Both the position numbers and the translations under genes were made by a program. Positions 47,123 through 56,685 of a stretch of DNA of 64,000 nt are shown piece by piece; the stretch's first letter is position 1, and each line of letters starts with the position of its first letter. Below the pieces are notes generated by a model, which saw nothing but the letters and a program-made list of their open reading frames with translations, was not told the origin of the DNA and ran no database searches. Source of the stretch: Gimesia chilikensis (GTDB lineage: Bacteria; Planctomycetota; Planctomycetia; Planctomycetales; Planctomycetaceae); assembly GCF_008329715.1 (NCBI RefSeq), contig NZ_VTSR01000013.1, positions 29,194 to 93,193 on the forward strand, read 5' to 3'.

Positions 47123-48598
47123 ATGAATCCCATGCAGGAACATCTCTCACAGATCACGCGACGTCATTTTTTCAAAGCGGGTGGCCTCGGACTGGGAACC
47201 GCCGCCCTGGCCTCTCTCGAGGCCAATCGTCAGCCCTTGCAGGCAGCGAATCCCGAACCGCAGGCGACCGGCGGACTCCCCGATATTCCCCACTTCGCTC
47301 CCAAAGCGAAGCGGGCCATCTATCTGTTCATGGCGGGTTCCCCTTCACAGATCGACACGCTCGACTACAAACCGGAGCTCGACAAACTTTTCGACAAAGA
47401 CCTGCCCGAATCCGTCCGACAGGGACAGCGACTGACGACGATGACCTCTGGCCAGTCCCGCTTTCCGCTGGCTCCGTCGAAATTCAAATTCACCAAACAC
47501 GACAACGGTGGCGATGGTGCCTGGGTCAGCGAACTGCTGCCTCACACCGCAGGCATCGTCAAAGATATTTCCATCGTCCGCTCGCTGTGGACGGAAGCCA
47601 TCAACCACGACCCGGCAATCACCTATATCTGCACCGGCAACCAGTTGCCCGGTCGCGCCAGCCTCGGTTCCTGGCTGAGCTACGGGCTGGGTTCAATGAA
47701 TGAAAACCTGCCTGCCTTCGTTGTTCTCACCTCCACCTGGTCGGGTCGGCAACAGGCCCAGGCGCTTTACAACCGTCTCTGGGGCAGCGGATTTCTGCCG
47801 AGTAAATACTCGGGTGTCTCACTGCGTTCGCAGGGCGATCCGGTGTTGTTCCTTTCTAACCCGCCAGGCGTCTCTGCCAAATTGCGTCGCCGCATGCTGG
47901 ATACCCTCTCGCAGGTGAACCAGAACGAATACGAAAGTATCGGCGATCCGGAAATCCAGACCCGTATCTCACAATACGAGATGGCCTTCCGCATGCAGAC
48001 TTCGGTTCCCGAACTGACCGACATCACCAAGGAAACCAAAGCCACACTCGACATGTATGGCCCCGAGGTCCATAAGCCGGGCACATTCGCCTATCACTGT
48101 CTGCTTGCCCGTCGCATGGCCGAACGGGGAGTCCGCTTCTCGCAGATCTTCCACCGTGGCTGGGACCAGCACGCGAATATCGCAGGCGACCTGCCCAAAC
48201 AATGTAAGGACATCGACCAGCCGGCAGCCGCTCTGGTCAAAGACCTCAAACAGCGTGGCATGCTCGATGACACCCTCGTCATCTGGGGCGGTGAATTCGG
48301 CCGTACGGTCTACTGTCAGGGGAAACTCAGTCGTGAAAACTACGGACGTGACCACCATCCTCGCTGCTTCTCCGTCTGGATGGCTGGCGGCGGCATCAAA
48401 AAAGGACAGGTCTACGGGTCGACCGACGATTTCAGTTACAACATCGTCGACAAGCCGGTCCACATCCATGATTTCAACGCAACGATCCTCCAGTGCCTGG
48501 GCATTGATCATCGCAAACTGACCTATAAATTCCAGGGCCTTGATCAGCGGCTGACCGGCGTCGAAGAACATCACCCGGTCAAAGACATCCTCGCCTGA
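47123..48598 (+). CDS. DUF1501 family protein, Tat-exported
   Basis: A 491-residue DUF1501 protein. The Tat signal is [20 protein letters not shown]. Body motifs include [75 protein letters not shown] and [20 protein letters not shown]. It is the partner of the upstream cytochrome, matching the pair at 18436-22678. It ends with VKDILA and is followed by a strong terminator. Confidence 0.92.
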   Translation: MNPMQEHLSQITRRHFFKAGGLGLGTAALASLEANRQPLQAANPEPQATGGLPDIPHFAPKAKRAIYLFMAGSPSQIDTLDYKPELDKLFDKDLPESVRQGQRLTTMTSGQSRFPLAPSKFKFTKHDNGGDGAWVSELLPHTAGIVKDISIVRSLWTEAINHDPAITYICTGNQLPGRASLGSWLSYGLGSMNENLPAFVVLTSTWSGRQQAQALYNRLWGSGFLPSKYSGVSLRSQGDPVLFLSNPPGVSAKLRRRMLDTLSQVNQNEYESIGDPEIQTRISQYEMAFRMQTSVPELTDITKETKATLDMYGPEVHKPGTFAYHCLLARRMAERGVRFSQIFHRGWDQHANIAGDLPKQCKDIDQPAAALVKDLKQRGMLDDTLVIWGGEFGRTVYCQGKLSRENYGRDHHPRCFSVWMAGGGIKKGQVYGSTDDFSYNIVDKPVHIHDFNATILQCLGIDHRKLTYKFQGLDQRLTGVEEHHPVKDILA

Positions 48599-48614
48599 TC
48601 TCCCGTGCTACATA

Positions 48615-48652
48615 CAAAAAAAGAGGCAGTCTATAAAGACTGCCTCTTTTCG
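48615..48652. terminator. bidirectional terminator
   Basis: AAGAGGCAGTCT (48621-48632) and AGACTGCCTCTT (48637-48648) form a perfect 12-bp stem with an ATAA loop, bounded by A-run and T-run. It serves both the DUF1501 gene and the convergent esterase gene. Confidence 0.93.
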
Positions 48653-48675
48653 TATTCACAGCTTTACAGAATCGC

Positions 48676-49473
48676 TTACTTCTCAGCAGCCTGCTTCTGC
48701 AGTTTCAGCATCTGTGCCGCATAACGCTTGCCGAACTCTCGCTCTGCTTCCGCATTGAAGTGCACCTGATCGCTTTTCGCAGGCAGACCTTTTGAAGAGG
48801 CCACCGCGGTAGCAGGCACCGTCTCTGCAATTCCATGCAGCGACTTGTTGACGGTCTCGGCACCGGGGCGTGTGAAAAACTCCCCCAGTTCTCCCATAAC
48901 GAACGGCATGTCCGGTTCGTTCAGATCTTTGCGCAAATCCGCGATCATGCCCGAAAGTCGCTTCTGGTATGAGTTATACAGCTTGGGATTGGAAGAATCC
49001 CCTTCCCCCTGGTGCCAGATCGCACCTTTAATCTCGCCATACTTCTGATTCTCTTTCGCCAGCTTGACGGCACGCTCATACAGATCGCCCCCTTTGACCC
49101 AGCGACTGAGGGGTGTTCCGCCCACGGCTGCGGGGATCAGACCAATCGTCACACCCGGCTTTGCATCAGCAATCACGGGACCAAATCCGGAACCGGGCCC
49201 CACGCCGGCAATCTTGGGTTTATCGAAGTGCAAAGGATCGGTAGCTGGCACCCATTTCCCCTGCTTGTCGAGTTTCAACACCCGGGGATGTGCCTTGTTA
49301 GTCGCGGGATCGACTTTCCCCCGACCAGCCATATTTGACTGTCCGATCAGCAGATAGATTTCAAATTTTTCCTTGGGAGGTAACTGAGACGCTTTCTCTT
49401 CCGCCCGGGTTGTACTCAGAACCGTAAACAGCCCCATGAACAGGGCCACACTCAACAGCAGTTTAATTTTCAT
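48676..49473 (-). CDS. SGNH-type sialate O-acetylesterase-like protein, exported
   Basis: A 265-residue exported protein (signal peptide KIKLLLSVALFMGLFTVLST). The SASA/DUF303 domain is recognised by IYLLIGQSNMAGRGKVD with the nucleophile serine in GQSN, GLIPAAVGGTPLSRW, GAIWHQGEGDSSNPKLYNSY and a C-terminal SDQVHFNAEAEREFG with the Asp/His pair. It should remove acetyl groups from sialic acid or, more likely in this context, from plant or algal polysaccharides. The start at 49473 gives a normal signal peptide; the longer frame to 49515 does not. It is divergent from an alpha/beta hydrolase gene, 121 bases away. Confidence 0.9.
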   Translation of the reverse strand: MKIKLLLSVALFMGLFTVLSTTRAEEKASQLPPKEKFEIYLLIGQSNMAGRGKVDPATNKAHPRVLKLDKQGKWVPATDPLHFDKPKIAGVGPGSGFGPVIADAKPGVTIGLIPAAVGGTPLSRWVKGGDLYERAVKLAKENQKYGEIKGAIWHQGEGDSSNPKLYNSYQKRLSGMIADLRKDLNEPDMPFVMGELGEFFTRPGAETVNKSLHGIAETVPATAVASSKGLPAKSDQVHFNAEAEREFGKRYAAQMLKLQKQAAEK

Positions 49474-49594
49474 TTTTTGGGATTCCAGCCTGAAAAGAAA
49501 AGACAATTCGATCATACTTTCATTTACTATAGAAGGTCATCCAATGGGATATCAAGCAACCGGTTTCAAGTTTTACAGAAGGAATCTCTGCAGC

Positions 49595-50524
49595 ATGAAT
49601 TTCCGTTTCACAATCGCGCTCATCGCTTGTACCCTCTTAGCCGCAACGCAATTCGCGGGCTTCGAGTCCTCTTCTCCCCTCCGGGCAGCAGAACAGAAAC
49701 AGAAAAAGAAAGCCAACTCCCCCAAGACCGGCTGGAAACCGCTCAAGGATGCGGAATTCAAAGTCTATAAAAAAACCGACCAGGGCGATCTGCATCTGAA
49801 TATTTTCAAACCCGCTGACTGGAAACCCGGCGACTCCCGTCCTGCGGTTGTCTTCTTCTTTGGAGGGGGCTGGCGGAGTGGAAATCCCAGTCAGTTTGAA
49901 CCTCACTGCCGTTACCTCGCCTCGCGTGGCATGGTCGCCTGCGCGGCCGAATACCGCATCAAATCCAAGCACGACACCACCCCCTTCGAATGCGTCGCCG
50001 ATGGTAAATCAGCCGTCCGCTGGATTCGCGAACACGCTGCAGAACTGGGAATTGACCCCAATCGCATCGTTGCCGGAGGCGGTTCGGCCGGTGGACACGT
50101 CGCCGCCTGCACGGGCACGGTAACTGGTTTCGATGAACCGAACGAAAACAAAAAGATCTCTTCCGTCCCCAATGCGATGGCTCTGTTCAACCCGGTCGTT
50201 GACACCACCGAAACCGGCTGGAAAGGGGGACCGCAACAGCTCGGAGAACGTTGCAAGGAAATCTCTCCCATCCATTTCGTGCGGAAGGGGGCCCCACCTA
50301 CGATTATTTTCCACGGCACCGGCGACACAACAGTACTTTTCGAAAACGTCGAACGCTTTAATGATCAGATGAAGCAGAAAGGTAACCGCTGTGAGCTCAT
50401 CGCTTACCCGGATCAACCGCACGGTTTCTTCAACCTGAGTCGTAACAAAAAGAACTACGAAGACACCATCGTGAAACTGGACGCGTTTCTGACCTCGCTG
50501 GGCTACCTGCCTCCTCAAAAATAA
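49595..50524 (+). CDS. alpha/beta hydrolase, acetyl-esterase type, exported
   Basis: A 309-residue exported alpha/beta hydrolase. The oxyanion region is VVFFFGGGWRSGNPSQFEP (HGGG-like), the nucleophile motif is GGGSAGGHVAACTG, the acid is in FHGTGDTTVLFENVE and the histidine in PDQPHGFFN. This fits the BD-FAE/acetylxylan-esterase branch. The ATG at 49595 begins a signal peptide (NFRFTIALIACTLLAATQ). An ATG at 49544 with AAGG seven bases upstream is an alternative giving a longer n-region. The gene is followed 57 bases later by the PVC cytochrome gene. Confidence 0.88.
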   Translation: MNFRFTIALIACTLLAATQFAGFESSSPLRAAEQKQKKKANSPKTGWKPLKDAEFKVYKKTDQGDLHLNIFKPADWKPGDSRPAVVFFFGGGWRSGNPSQFEPHCRYLASRGMVACAAEYRIKSKHDTTPFECVADGKSAVRWIREHAAELGIDPNRIVAGGGSAGGHVAACTGTVTGFDEPNENKKISSVPNAMALFNPVVDTTETGWKGGPQQLGERCKEISPIHFVRKGAPPTIIFHGTGDTTVLFENVERFNDQMKQKGNRCELIAYPDQPHGFFNLSRNKKNYEDTIVKLDAFLTSLGYLPPQK

Positions 50525-50580
50525 GTCCGCTGGCGACATCCTGAAACATCCTCCCTCAATCCCAACCAGGATCTGACGAC

Positions 50581-53544
50581 ATGACCGGTCTTTCCCCAGC
50601 CCGACTGTTGGCCTCCGTTCTCCTGTTCTCCGCTGTCTGCAGCCTCTCCCCCCTGGCAGCAGCGGAGATCAAACCGCCCCGCTCGCTTGATCCACGGATC
50701 AAGATCGAACTTTTCGCGGCCGAACCGGATATCGTCACTGTCACCGGTCTCACCGTCGACCAGCGGGGACGCGTCTTTGTCGTCGAAAGTCACACTCACT
50801 TTCGCCCCGAGAATTACGAGGGCCCCAAAACCGATCGGATTCGATTACTGGAGGACACCACAGGTGACGGTCGTGCCGACCGGATTCAGACGTTCTACGA
50901 AGGCTCGACCGAAACCATGAACGTCGCCGCCCATCCGGATGGCTGGATCTACGTCGCCACCCGCAGCTCCATTTTCAGACTGCGTGACAAAGATGACGAC
51001 GGAAAAGCGGACCTCCGCCAGAATCTGGTTCAACTGGAAACCACAGCCACCTATCCACACAACGGCTTCTCAGGCTTTGCATTCGACTTCTTTAACAACA
51101 TCTATTTCGGTATGGGAGAAAACGAAGGAGCCGACGCCGAACTCGTGGGTGACTTCGGCAACATTTATTTCACCCTCGGCCAGAATTACGGAGACGATGC
51201 AACACTCGTCGGCAAAGGCAGCATCCGCATTCCCGCCCTGCGGGGTGAAGGAGGCGTCTTCCGCTGTCGCACTGATGGCAGTCGCCTCGAACGTATTGCC
51301 ACCGGCTTCTGGAACCCTTTCCACCTCTGCTTCGATGTCTACGGCCGCATGTTTGTTGGCGATAATGATCCCGGTAATCGTCCCCCCTGTCGCCTGCTGA
51401 CCATCGTTCAGGGAGGTGACTACGGCTACCGGCGTCGTACACTCGAACCCTTTATCGCAGTCAATGCCGAAACACCGGGTACACTGCCCATGACCTCCTC
51501 TACCGGCGAGTCTCCTACGGGTGTCATCTCTTACGAATCGGACCAGCTCCCCGCCGACTATCTTGGCGACCTGCTCGTGGCCAGCTGGGGCGAACACCGT
51601 ATTGACCGCTACCACCTCACCCCCGATGGTGCCTCGTTCAAAACCACCACACAACCGGTCATCGCCGGCGAGGAACACTTCCGTCCCGCGGGCATCGCCG
51701 TTGGTCCCGATGGCTGTCTGTATGTCGGCGACTGGGCCGATCGTTCTTACCCCCTGCATGGCAAAGGACGCGTCTGGAAGATCAGCACCGTAAAACCGGA
51801 GTTGTCTCCCCGCGACAACCAACTGACTTCCCCCGACTGGCAGCAACGCCAGAACGCGGTTCGCACCTTACTCGCGCAGAAGAAGCCTGGTATCGACAAG
51901 CTCCAAACTGCCCTCGGCAATACCGATCCTCGTGTTCGAGCCGGCGCCTTGAATGCCCTAACCAGCGTTAACAGACTGACGCCCGCACTCATCGCCGACC
52001 TGCTCAAAGACAAAGAACCCGGCATCCGCGAACAGGCGGTCACGATTCTTCCCGCCGACCAGGTCGACTTCGCACAGGTTGCCCGGGAAGATCAGTCCCC
52101 AGCTGTCCAGGCTGCAGCCCTCAGACGCATCTCAAACAAACAGAGCCTGCCTCTGCTATGCGAACGCCTACACAGCAACGACCCGTTCATGCAACAGGCC
52201 GCTCGCGAAGGGCTCCGACAAACACTGACCAACGCAGAGCTCGTTGAGCTGTTCTCCCAGAACGACGATCCCGCCGCCCGGCTGGCAGCAATCTTCCTGC
52301 TCAAAGAGAGCAACACCCCAGCCGATGAAAGCCTGCTGAAACAGGCCCTCATAGATAAAAATCCCGATGTGCGATTCGTCGCCGTCGAGTGGATCGGCCG
52401 CGATCAGCTTAAACAGTTCCGCGAAACACTGGTCGCTGACCTCGCCAGTCAGGCTACGACCCCCGACCTGCTCAAAGCCTACCTGGCTTCCATCGCGCAA
52501 CTCGATGGCGTGATGAAAGACTGGACGCGGGGCACGACAGGCGACTGGTGGGTTACCAAATCACAGGCACAACAACTGGCCGCCCGCCTGCTGGATCTTC
52601 CCGAAACGTCGCCCGAAGTGTTAAAACAGATTCTGCTCTTCCTGCCCGCGAAACATCCCGCGTTAAGTGAAGCCAAACTGATCACGCTGACGCAATCCAC
52701 TGACGCGGGAGTCCGTACCGAAGCCATCCGCAGTCTCCGCGAACTCAACACGAATACCGCGCGTCAGCAACTGCTGCAGCTCGCCACTAATTCAAAAGCC
52801 GACGCCCACCTCCGCGCGGAAGCCATCATCGGCCTCTCTGCCACTCAACCTGAGAATGTCAGACCCCTGCTCAAGTTGGCTGCTGACACCAACCCGACCG
52901 TCGCCAACGAAGCCCTGCGAACACTGCGTGGTGCTTCGCTCAGTCCATCACAACAGACAACGCTGAAACAGCTGGCTGTAGAGAACAACGCGGCCGCCGC
53001 TCTTATACAGCGGATTCTGAATCAAAGTCCTGCAGAAACAAAACCGAACCGGGACGAACTCTCCGCGTGGATGCAAACCCTCGCCGGTCCCGCAGACCCC
53101 CGCGCCGGTCAGCGTCTCTTCTTTCATCCCCAGGGCCCCGGCTGCTTCCGTTGCCATCAAATCGACGGTCGCGGACAACAGGTCGGCCCCGGTCTGATTC
53201 GCACCAATGGTCGCATCGCTTTGAACCGGGAACGTCTGGTCGAAGCGATCATCAATCCCAGTAAAGATATTGACCCCGGCTTTCTCCCGCTGACGATCGT
53301 CACCATCGATGGTCAGACCGCCTCGGGCATTTATCACAAGCACAATAATAAGGAGCGTTCGATTTACGACTCCAACGGGAAAATCCGCTCATTCAAAATC
53401 GACGAGATCGAAGAAATGGTCCCTTCCCAAACCTCGATCATGCCTAACGGCTTGGTGGACCAGATGACCCTCCAGGAATTTCGTGATCTAATTGCCTACC
53501 TGCTGCCGGAATCGAATTCGAAGTCGAAACCTGGTTCCGAGTAA
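50581..53544 (+). CDS. PVC-type heme-binding CxxCH protein with HEAT repeats
   Basis: A 987-residue exported protein. A signal peptide ends near LAAAE. A sorbosone dehydrogenase-like propeller spans about 25-400 (TGLTVDQRGRVFVVESHTHF, LLEDTTGDGRADRIQTFYEG, VGPDGCLYVGDWADRSYPLH). Many HEAT repeats follow at 410-820. The C-terminal cytochrome c domain has CFRCHQIDGRGQQVGPGLIR and a methionine in SIMPNGLVDQM. An internal duplication occurs in the propeller near residues 178-215. It is probably an extracytoplasmic oxidoreductase. It follows the alpha/beta hydrolase gene and is convergent with an SDR gene, seven bases away. Confidence 0.9.
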   Translation: MTGLSPARLLASVLLFSAVCSLSPLAAAEIKPPRSLDPRIKIELFAAEPDIVTVTGLTVDQRGRVFVVESHTHFRPENYEGPKTDRIRLLEDTTGDGRADRIQTFYEGSTETMNVAAHPDGWIYVATRSSIFRLRDKDDDGKADLRQNLVQLETTATYPHNGFSGFAFDFFNNIYFGMGENEGADAELVGDFGNIYFTLGQNYGDDATLVGKGSIRIPALRGEGGVFRCRTDGSRLERIATGFWNPFHLCFDVYGRMFVGDNDPGNRPPCRLLTIVQGGDYGYRRRTLEPFIAVNAETPGTLPMTSSTGESPTGVISYESDQLPADYLGDLLVASWGEHRIDRYHLTPDGASFKTTTQPVIAGEEHFRPAGIAVGPDGCLYVGDWADRSYPLHGKGRVWKISTVKPELSPRDNQLTSPDWQQRQNAVRTLLAQKKPGIDKLQTALGNTDPRVRAGALNALTSVNRLTPALIADLLKDKEPGIREQAVTILPADQVDFAQVAREDQSPAVQAAALRRISNKQSLPLLCERLHSNDPFMQQAAREGLRQTLTNAELVELFSQNDDPAARLAAIFLLKESNTPADESLLKQALIDKNPDVRFVAVEWIGRDQLKQFRETLVADLASQATTPDLLKAYLASIAQLDGVMKDWTRGTTGDWWVTKSQAQQLAARLLDLPETSPEVLKQILLFLPAKHPALSEAKLITLTQSTDAGVRTEAIRSLRELNTNTARQQLLQLATNSKADAHLRAEAIIGLSATQPENVRPLLKLAADTNPTVANEALRTLRGASLSPSQQTTLKQLAVENNAAAALIQRILNQSPAETKPNRDELSAWMQTLAGPADPRAGQRLFFHPQGPGCFRCHQIDGRGQQVGPGLIRTNGRIALNRERLVEAIINPSKDIDPGFLPLTIVTIDGQTASGIYHKHNNKERSIYDSNGKIRSFKIDEIEEMVPSQTSIMPNGLVDQMTLQEFRDLIAYLLPESNSKSKPGSE

Positions 53545-53551
53545 TCGCAGC

Positions 53552-54322
53552 TCAGCGAACGGCGCCCCCATTCACATTGATGACCTGACCGGTGATATAA
53601 GCCGCTTCCCGACTGCAGAGAAACCGCGCCATGTTGGCGATGTCCTGGGGAGTTCCCCAGCACTCCATCGGGGTTTCCTGTTTGACCCGCTCCTGCCAGA
53701 CTTCACTCGCCGATTCCCCCCAGGCCGTCAGAATCCAGCCGGGGGCAATACAGTTCACGCGAACCTTGGGGGCCAGCGAGACCGCCAGCGAACGACTGAA
53801 ACCCATGATGGCATTCTTACTGGTCGCGAACAGCTCACCACTGGCCCCTTCCATTCCCCGATCCGACTGGTCCCAGCCGATATTCAGTATACAACCATGA
53901 CCCTGTTCGATCATGCGACGCCCTACTTCACGCGACAGCAGAACGGTTCCCCGCACATCAATATCGAACAGTTTTTCGAGCTTCGCGCCATACTCCAGTT
54001 TGGCCTGATCTCCCGTCAGCAGATCAACGCCCGCGTTATTTACCCAAATGTCCAATGCTCCCCATTTCTGAAAAGCTCGATTTATAAAATCGTCATACTT
54101 TTCCTGGTGAGCCAGCTCGAGGGAGAGCATCTCCGATTCCCGTCCGCGACTCCGGATCTCTTCCACCACCGCCTCGGCTGCTTGAGACGAATTCCGATAA
54201 TGGATCAGCACGTCCGCCCCCGCCTCAGCCAGCTCCAGCGCAATGGCTTTTCCGATGCCCGAAGAGGACCCGGTCACCATTGCTTTCTTACCGGTCAAAT
54301 CGCAGAACGCAGAGACAGACAC
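53552..54322 (-). CDS. SDR-family protein lacking the catalytic tyrosine
   Basis: A 256-residue short-chain dehydrogenase fold. Cofactor motif GSSSGIGKA, WVNNAG, ILNIGWD, RVNCIAPGWI and AAYITGQVINVNGGA are all present. The YxxxK catalytic pair reads FATSK (codon TTC where Tyr would be TAC/TAT), and the usual serine position in ILNIGWDQSD is not a clear serine. It may be a binding or regulatory protein, or use another residue. The start is probably a GTG at 54322, seven bases after AAGGGG. A TTG at 54343 is an alternative. It is convergent with the PVC cytochrome gene. Confidence 0.85.
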   Translation of the reverse strand: MSVSAFCDLTGKKAMVTGSSSGIGKAIALELAEAGADVLIHYRNSSQAAEAVVEEIRSRGRESEMLSLELAHQEKYDDFINRAFQKWGALDIWVNNAGVDLLTGDQAKLEYGAKLEKLFDIDVRGTVLLSREVGRRMIEQGHGCILNIGWDQSDRGMEGASGELFATSKNAIMGFSRSLAVSLAPKVRVNCIAPGWILTAWGESASEVWQERVKQETPMECWGTPQDIANMARFLCSREAAYITGQVINVNGGAVR

Positions 54323-54675
54323 CACATAACCCCTTACTGACAAGAGACTTATTCACATAAAACAAGTCTTATTTCGCGAATAATTAGATAAACTGGATAA
54401 ATACTAGTTGACGATCGGGCAGAGCACTACCATAATTGCCAACGAAATAAGGGAGCGGTCTTCAATTTCTGAAATGAAGCGACTCTCCTACGTCACATCT
54501 TTCGCCTGTCTGGCAACATTACAAGTAGTAGTTGAATATTTCAGCTGAGATCTGCGCGCCATGTAATACAGGCGATTTAGGGCCACAATGTTTTGAACAA
54601 TTGGTATGGCCAGCGGTTGGCTGCTTGTTTTTCATGATTTAACTTCCCCACGCTGACGTGAGTGGAACGAACAAA
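54323..54675. other. intergenic region between divergent SDR and ArsR genes
   Basis: About 350 AT-rich bases with no supported gene. No repeat stands out before the promoter-like region at 54676. Confidence 0.4.
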
Positions 54676-54711
54676 TTTGCCCCACAGGCTGGTCACGTAT
54701 ATAAAGTGACC
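54676..54711 (+). promoter_or_regulatory. possible autoregulated promoter of the ArsR-type gene
   Basis: TATATA (54699-54704) sits between GGTCAC (54691-54696) and GTGACC (54706-54711), an exact palindrome. TTTGCC (54676-54681) lies 17 bases upstream as a weak -35 box. A repressor bound to the palindrome would cover the -10 box. This is inference from layout only. Confidence 0.4.
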
Positions 54712-54760
54712 GGTTTTAAACGAGCTCTATTGCATGAATTTAAAAAAGGAAACTAGTGAT

Positions 54761-55156
54761 ATGGCCACAAATCTTGTGGATCCGCCCCAGGAAGGAACGA
54801 CCCAGCGTTTTCCGACGCTGCCAGATCATCTGGAGAAAAACCTCGTTAAAGTTTTCAAACTGCTGTCCGACGAAACGCGACTGCGGATTATGCTTTATCT
54901 GGCCCAGGAAGAAGAATTATTCGTAACTGCCTTGTGTGAAAGGCTGAATCAGAGCCAGCCGGCTGTGAGTCACCACCTCGCACTCCTTCGCGACGCAGGC
55001 TTAATTGAAGCACGCCGCGACGGCAAACACAACTTCTATTCGATCTGCCGGACCCATTTCCACGCGATCATGGCTGAACTGTTCAACAGTTTTAATGATC
55101 CCAATGAGAATATTATCCGCATCGATAATTTCGTCCTCACCCAGGACCTGAGCTGA
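54761..55156 (+). CDS. ArsR-family winged-helix regulator
   Basis: A 131-residue DNA-binding protein. The winged-helix domain spans about residues 25-110: VFKLLSDETRLRIMLYLAQE, LFVTALCERLNQSQPAVSHH (recognition helix) and LALLRDAGLIEARRDGKHNF. No CxC metal site typical of ArsR/SmtB metal sensors is present in the recognition region, so it probably senses something else. The start at 54761 has AAGGAA upstream; an in-frame ATG at 54734 would add nine residues. A terminator follows, separating it from carA. Confidence 0.9.
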   Translation: MATNLVDPPQEGTTQRFPTLPDHLEKNLVKVFKLLSDETRLRIMLYLAQEEELFVTALCERLNQSQPAVSHHLALLRDAGLIEARRDGKHNFYSICRTHFHAIMAELFNSFNDPNENIIRIDNFVLTQDLS

Positions 55157-55195
55157 TTCCCTTTCGAATCAATTCAAATTTGAAAAAAACGACCG

Positions 55196-55227
55196 AAGAG
55201 GCCGGCCATCAGCGCCGGTCTCTTTTT
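55196..55227 (+). terminator. terminator of the ArsR-type gene
   Basis: AGAGGCCGGC and GCCGGTCTCT pair over ten positions with one G-U pair, loop of about seven, followed by TTTTTATTT. It lies 40 bases after the stop codon. Confidence 0.88.
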
Positions 55228-55260
55228 ATTTGCGCCAATCTTTGATAGAACATATCAGAT

Positions 55261-55290
55261 TTGACCCGAATTTCTTCAATCCCTTAAGAT
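55261..55290 (+). promoter_or_regulatory. carA promoter
   Basis: TTGACC (55261-55266) and TAAGAT (55285-55290) with 18-base spacing. The start codon is only 11 bases after the -10 box, which implies a very short leader. Confidence 0.5.
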
Positions 55291-55301
55291 CAGTGTAGAC
55301 A

Positions 55302-56480
55302 ATGCAGAAAACAGCGAAGTTAGCCCTTGCCGATGGCAGCGTATTCACAGGGACGGCTTTTGGTGCGGACGGAGAAGTCCACGGTGAAGTTGTGTTCAAC
55401 ACGAGCATGACCGGGTACCAGGAAATCCTGACCGACCCTTCTTACTGCGGACAGATCGTCACCATGACCTATCCGCAGATCGGAAACTACGGCATCGCCC
55501 CCGAAGATATTGAGTCCGGCGGAATCGCTCTGCAGGGCTTCATCGTTCGTGAGCTCTGCGAAATTCCCAGCAACTATCGCTCGACACAGACTCTTGATGA
55601 ATACCTCAAAGCCGCAGGCGTCATCGGACTGCAGGGAATCGACACCCGCGCCCTGGTGCGGAAGATCCGAACCTCCGGCGCCATGACCGGCGTCCTCTCC
55701 ACGGTCGACCTGGATGATGAATCGCTTGTCAAAAAAGCCCAGAGCAGCCCGCAACTCGTCGGCCAGGATCTGGTCAGCAAAGTTCTGCCCGCGGAAGCCC
55801 GCGAATGGGATGAAGGCCTGCATCCGCTGGCCCACAGCAGTTCGACTCACTCCCTCTCCGGAAAAACCATCACCAACATGGCCGAAGGGGAAGATCAGGC
55901 GGAAAGCAATTACCACATCGTTGCCATCGATTACGGCATGAAGTGGAACATCCCCCGTCACCTGAAACAGCTCGGCTGCCGCGTAACGATTCTCCCCGGA
56001 AACTGCACCGCGGAAGACGTTCTCGCCCTCAACCCGGACGGCGTCTTCCTCTCCAACGGCCCCGGAGACCCGGAACCGTTGACCTACGCCATTGAGACGA
56101 TTCGTAACCTGCTGGGCAAAGTCCCCATCTTCGGGATCTGTCTCGGACACCAGTTGCTCGGACTCGCCTGCGGTTGCAAGACCTTCAAGCTCAAGTTCGG
56201 ACACCGCGGCGCGAATCAGCCGGTTCTCAACGAAGACACCAGACAGGTGGAAATCACCTCGCAGAACCACGGTTTTGCCATCGATCCTGAAACCATGCCG
56301 GACGATGTCGAAGTCACCCACACCAACATGAACGACAACACTGTCGCCGGGCTCCGCCACAAAACTCATGCTGCCTTCAGTGTGCAATACCACCCTGAAG
56401 CCTCGGCCGGCCCCCACGACAGCCACTACCTGTTCAAACAGTTTTTTGACAGCATCTGTCAAACACGGGTTTCTTCCTGA
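55302..56480 (+). CDS. carA: carbamoyl-phosphate synthase small subunit
   Basis: A 392-residue glutaminase subunit of carbamoyl-phosphate synthase, which feeds ammonia to CarB for arginine and pyrimidine synthesis. The N-terminal domain has FNTSMTGYQEILTDPSYCGQ. The class-I amidotransferase domain has FLSNGPGDPEPL, FGICLGHQLLGLACG with nucleophile C280, and the His/Glu pair in VQYHPEASAGPHDS. Length is normal. carB is not in the window. No ribosome site is visible, in line with the short leader. Confidence 0.97.
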   Translation: MQKTAKLALADGSVFTGTAFGADGEVHGEVVFNTSMTGYQEILTDPSYCGQIVTMTYPQIGNYGIAPEDIESGGIALQGFIVRELCEIPSNYRSTQTLDEYLKAAGVIGLQGIDTRALVRKIRTSGAMTGVLSTVDLDDESLVKKAQSSPQLVGQDLVSKVLPAEAREWDEGLHPLAHSSSTHSLSGKTITNMAEGEDQAESNYHIVAIDYGMKWNIPRHLKQLGCRVTILPGNCTAEDVLALNPDGVFLSNGPGDPEPLTYAIETIRNLLGKVPIFGICLGHQLLGLACGCKTFKLKFGHRGANQPVLNEDTRQVEITSQNHGFAIDPETMPDDVEVTHTNMNDNTVAGLRHKTHAAFSVQYHPEASAGPHDSHYLFKQFFDSICQTRVSS

Positions 56481-56685
56481 TCGCCGCATTTTATCCTCTA
56501 TATCAGGGTTGAAATGAATCGCATTTTTCATTTCAATTCAACCGGCTGGCGTGGAAATTCCGTACCAGCCAGGCATCCCCCGCCAATAAGTTAAGTTTCC
56601 CAATACAAAATTCCAGTGAGTACAGCGAGGGAATTCCGATCCCTCCGTTTCATACAGACCATCGACTTGATAGAAAGAACTCCAC

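Noticed and set aside
55320..56531. A 403-codon open frame antisense to carA
   Set aside because: It mirrors the well-supported carA frame, has no family motif, and reflects codon bias on the opposite strand.
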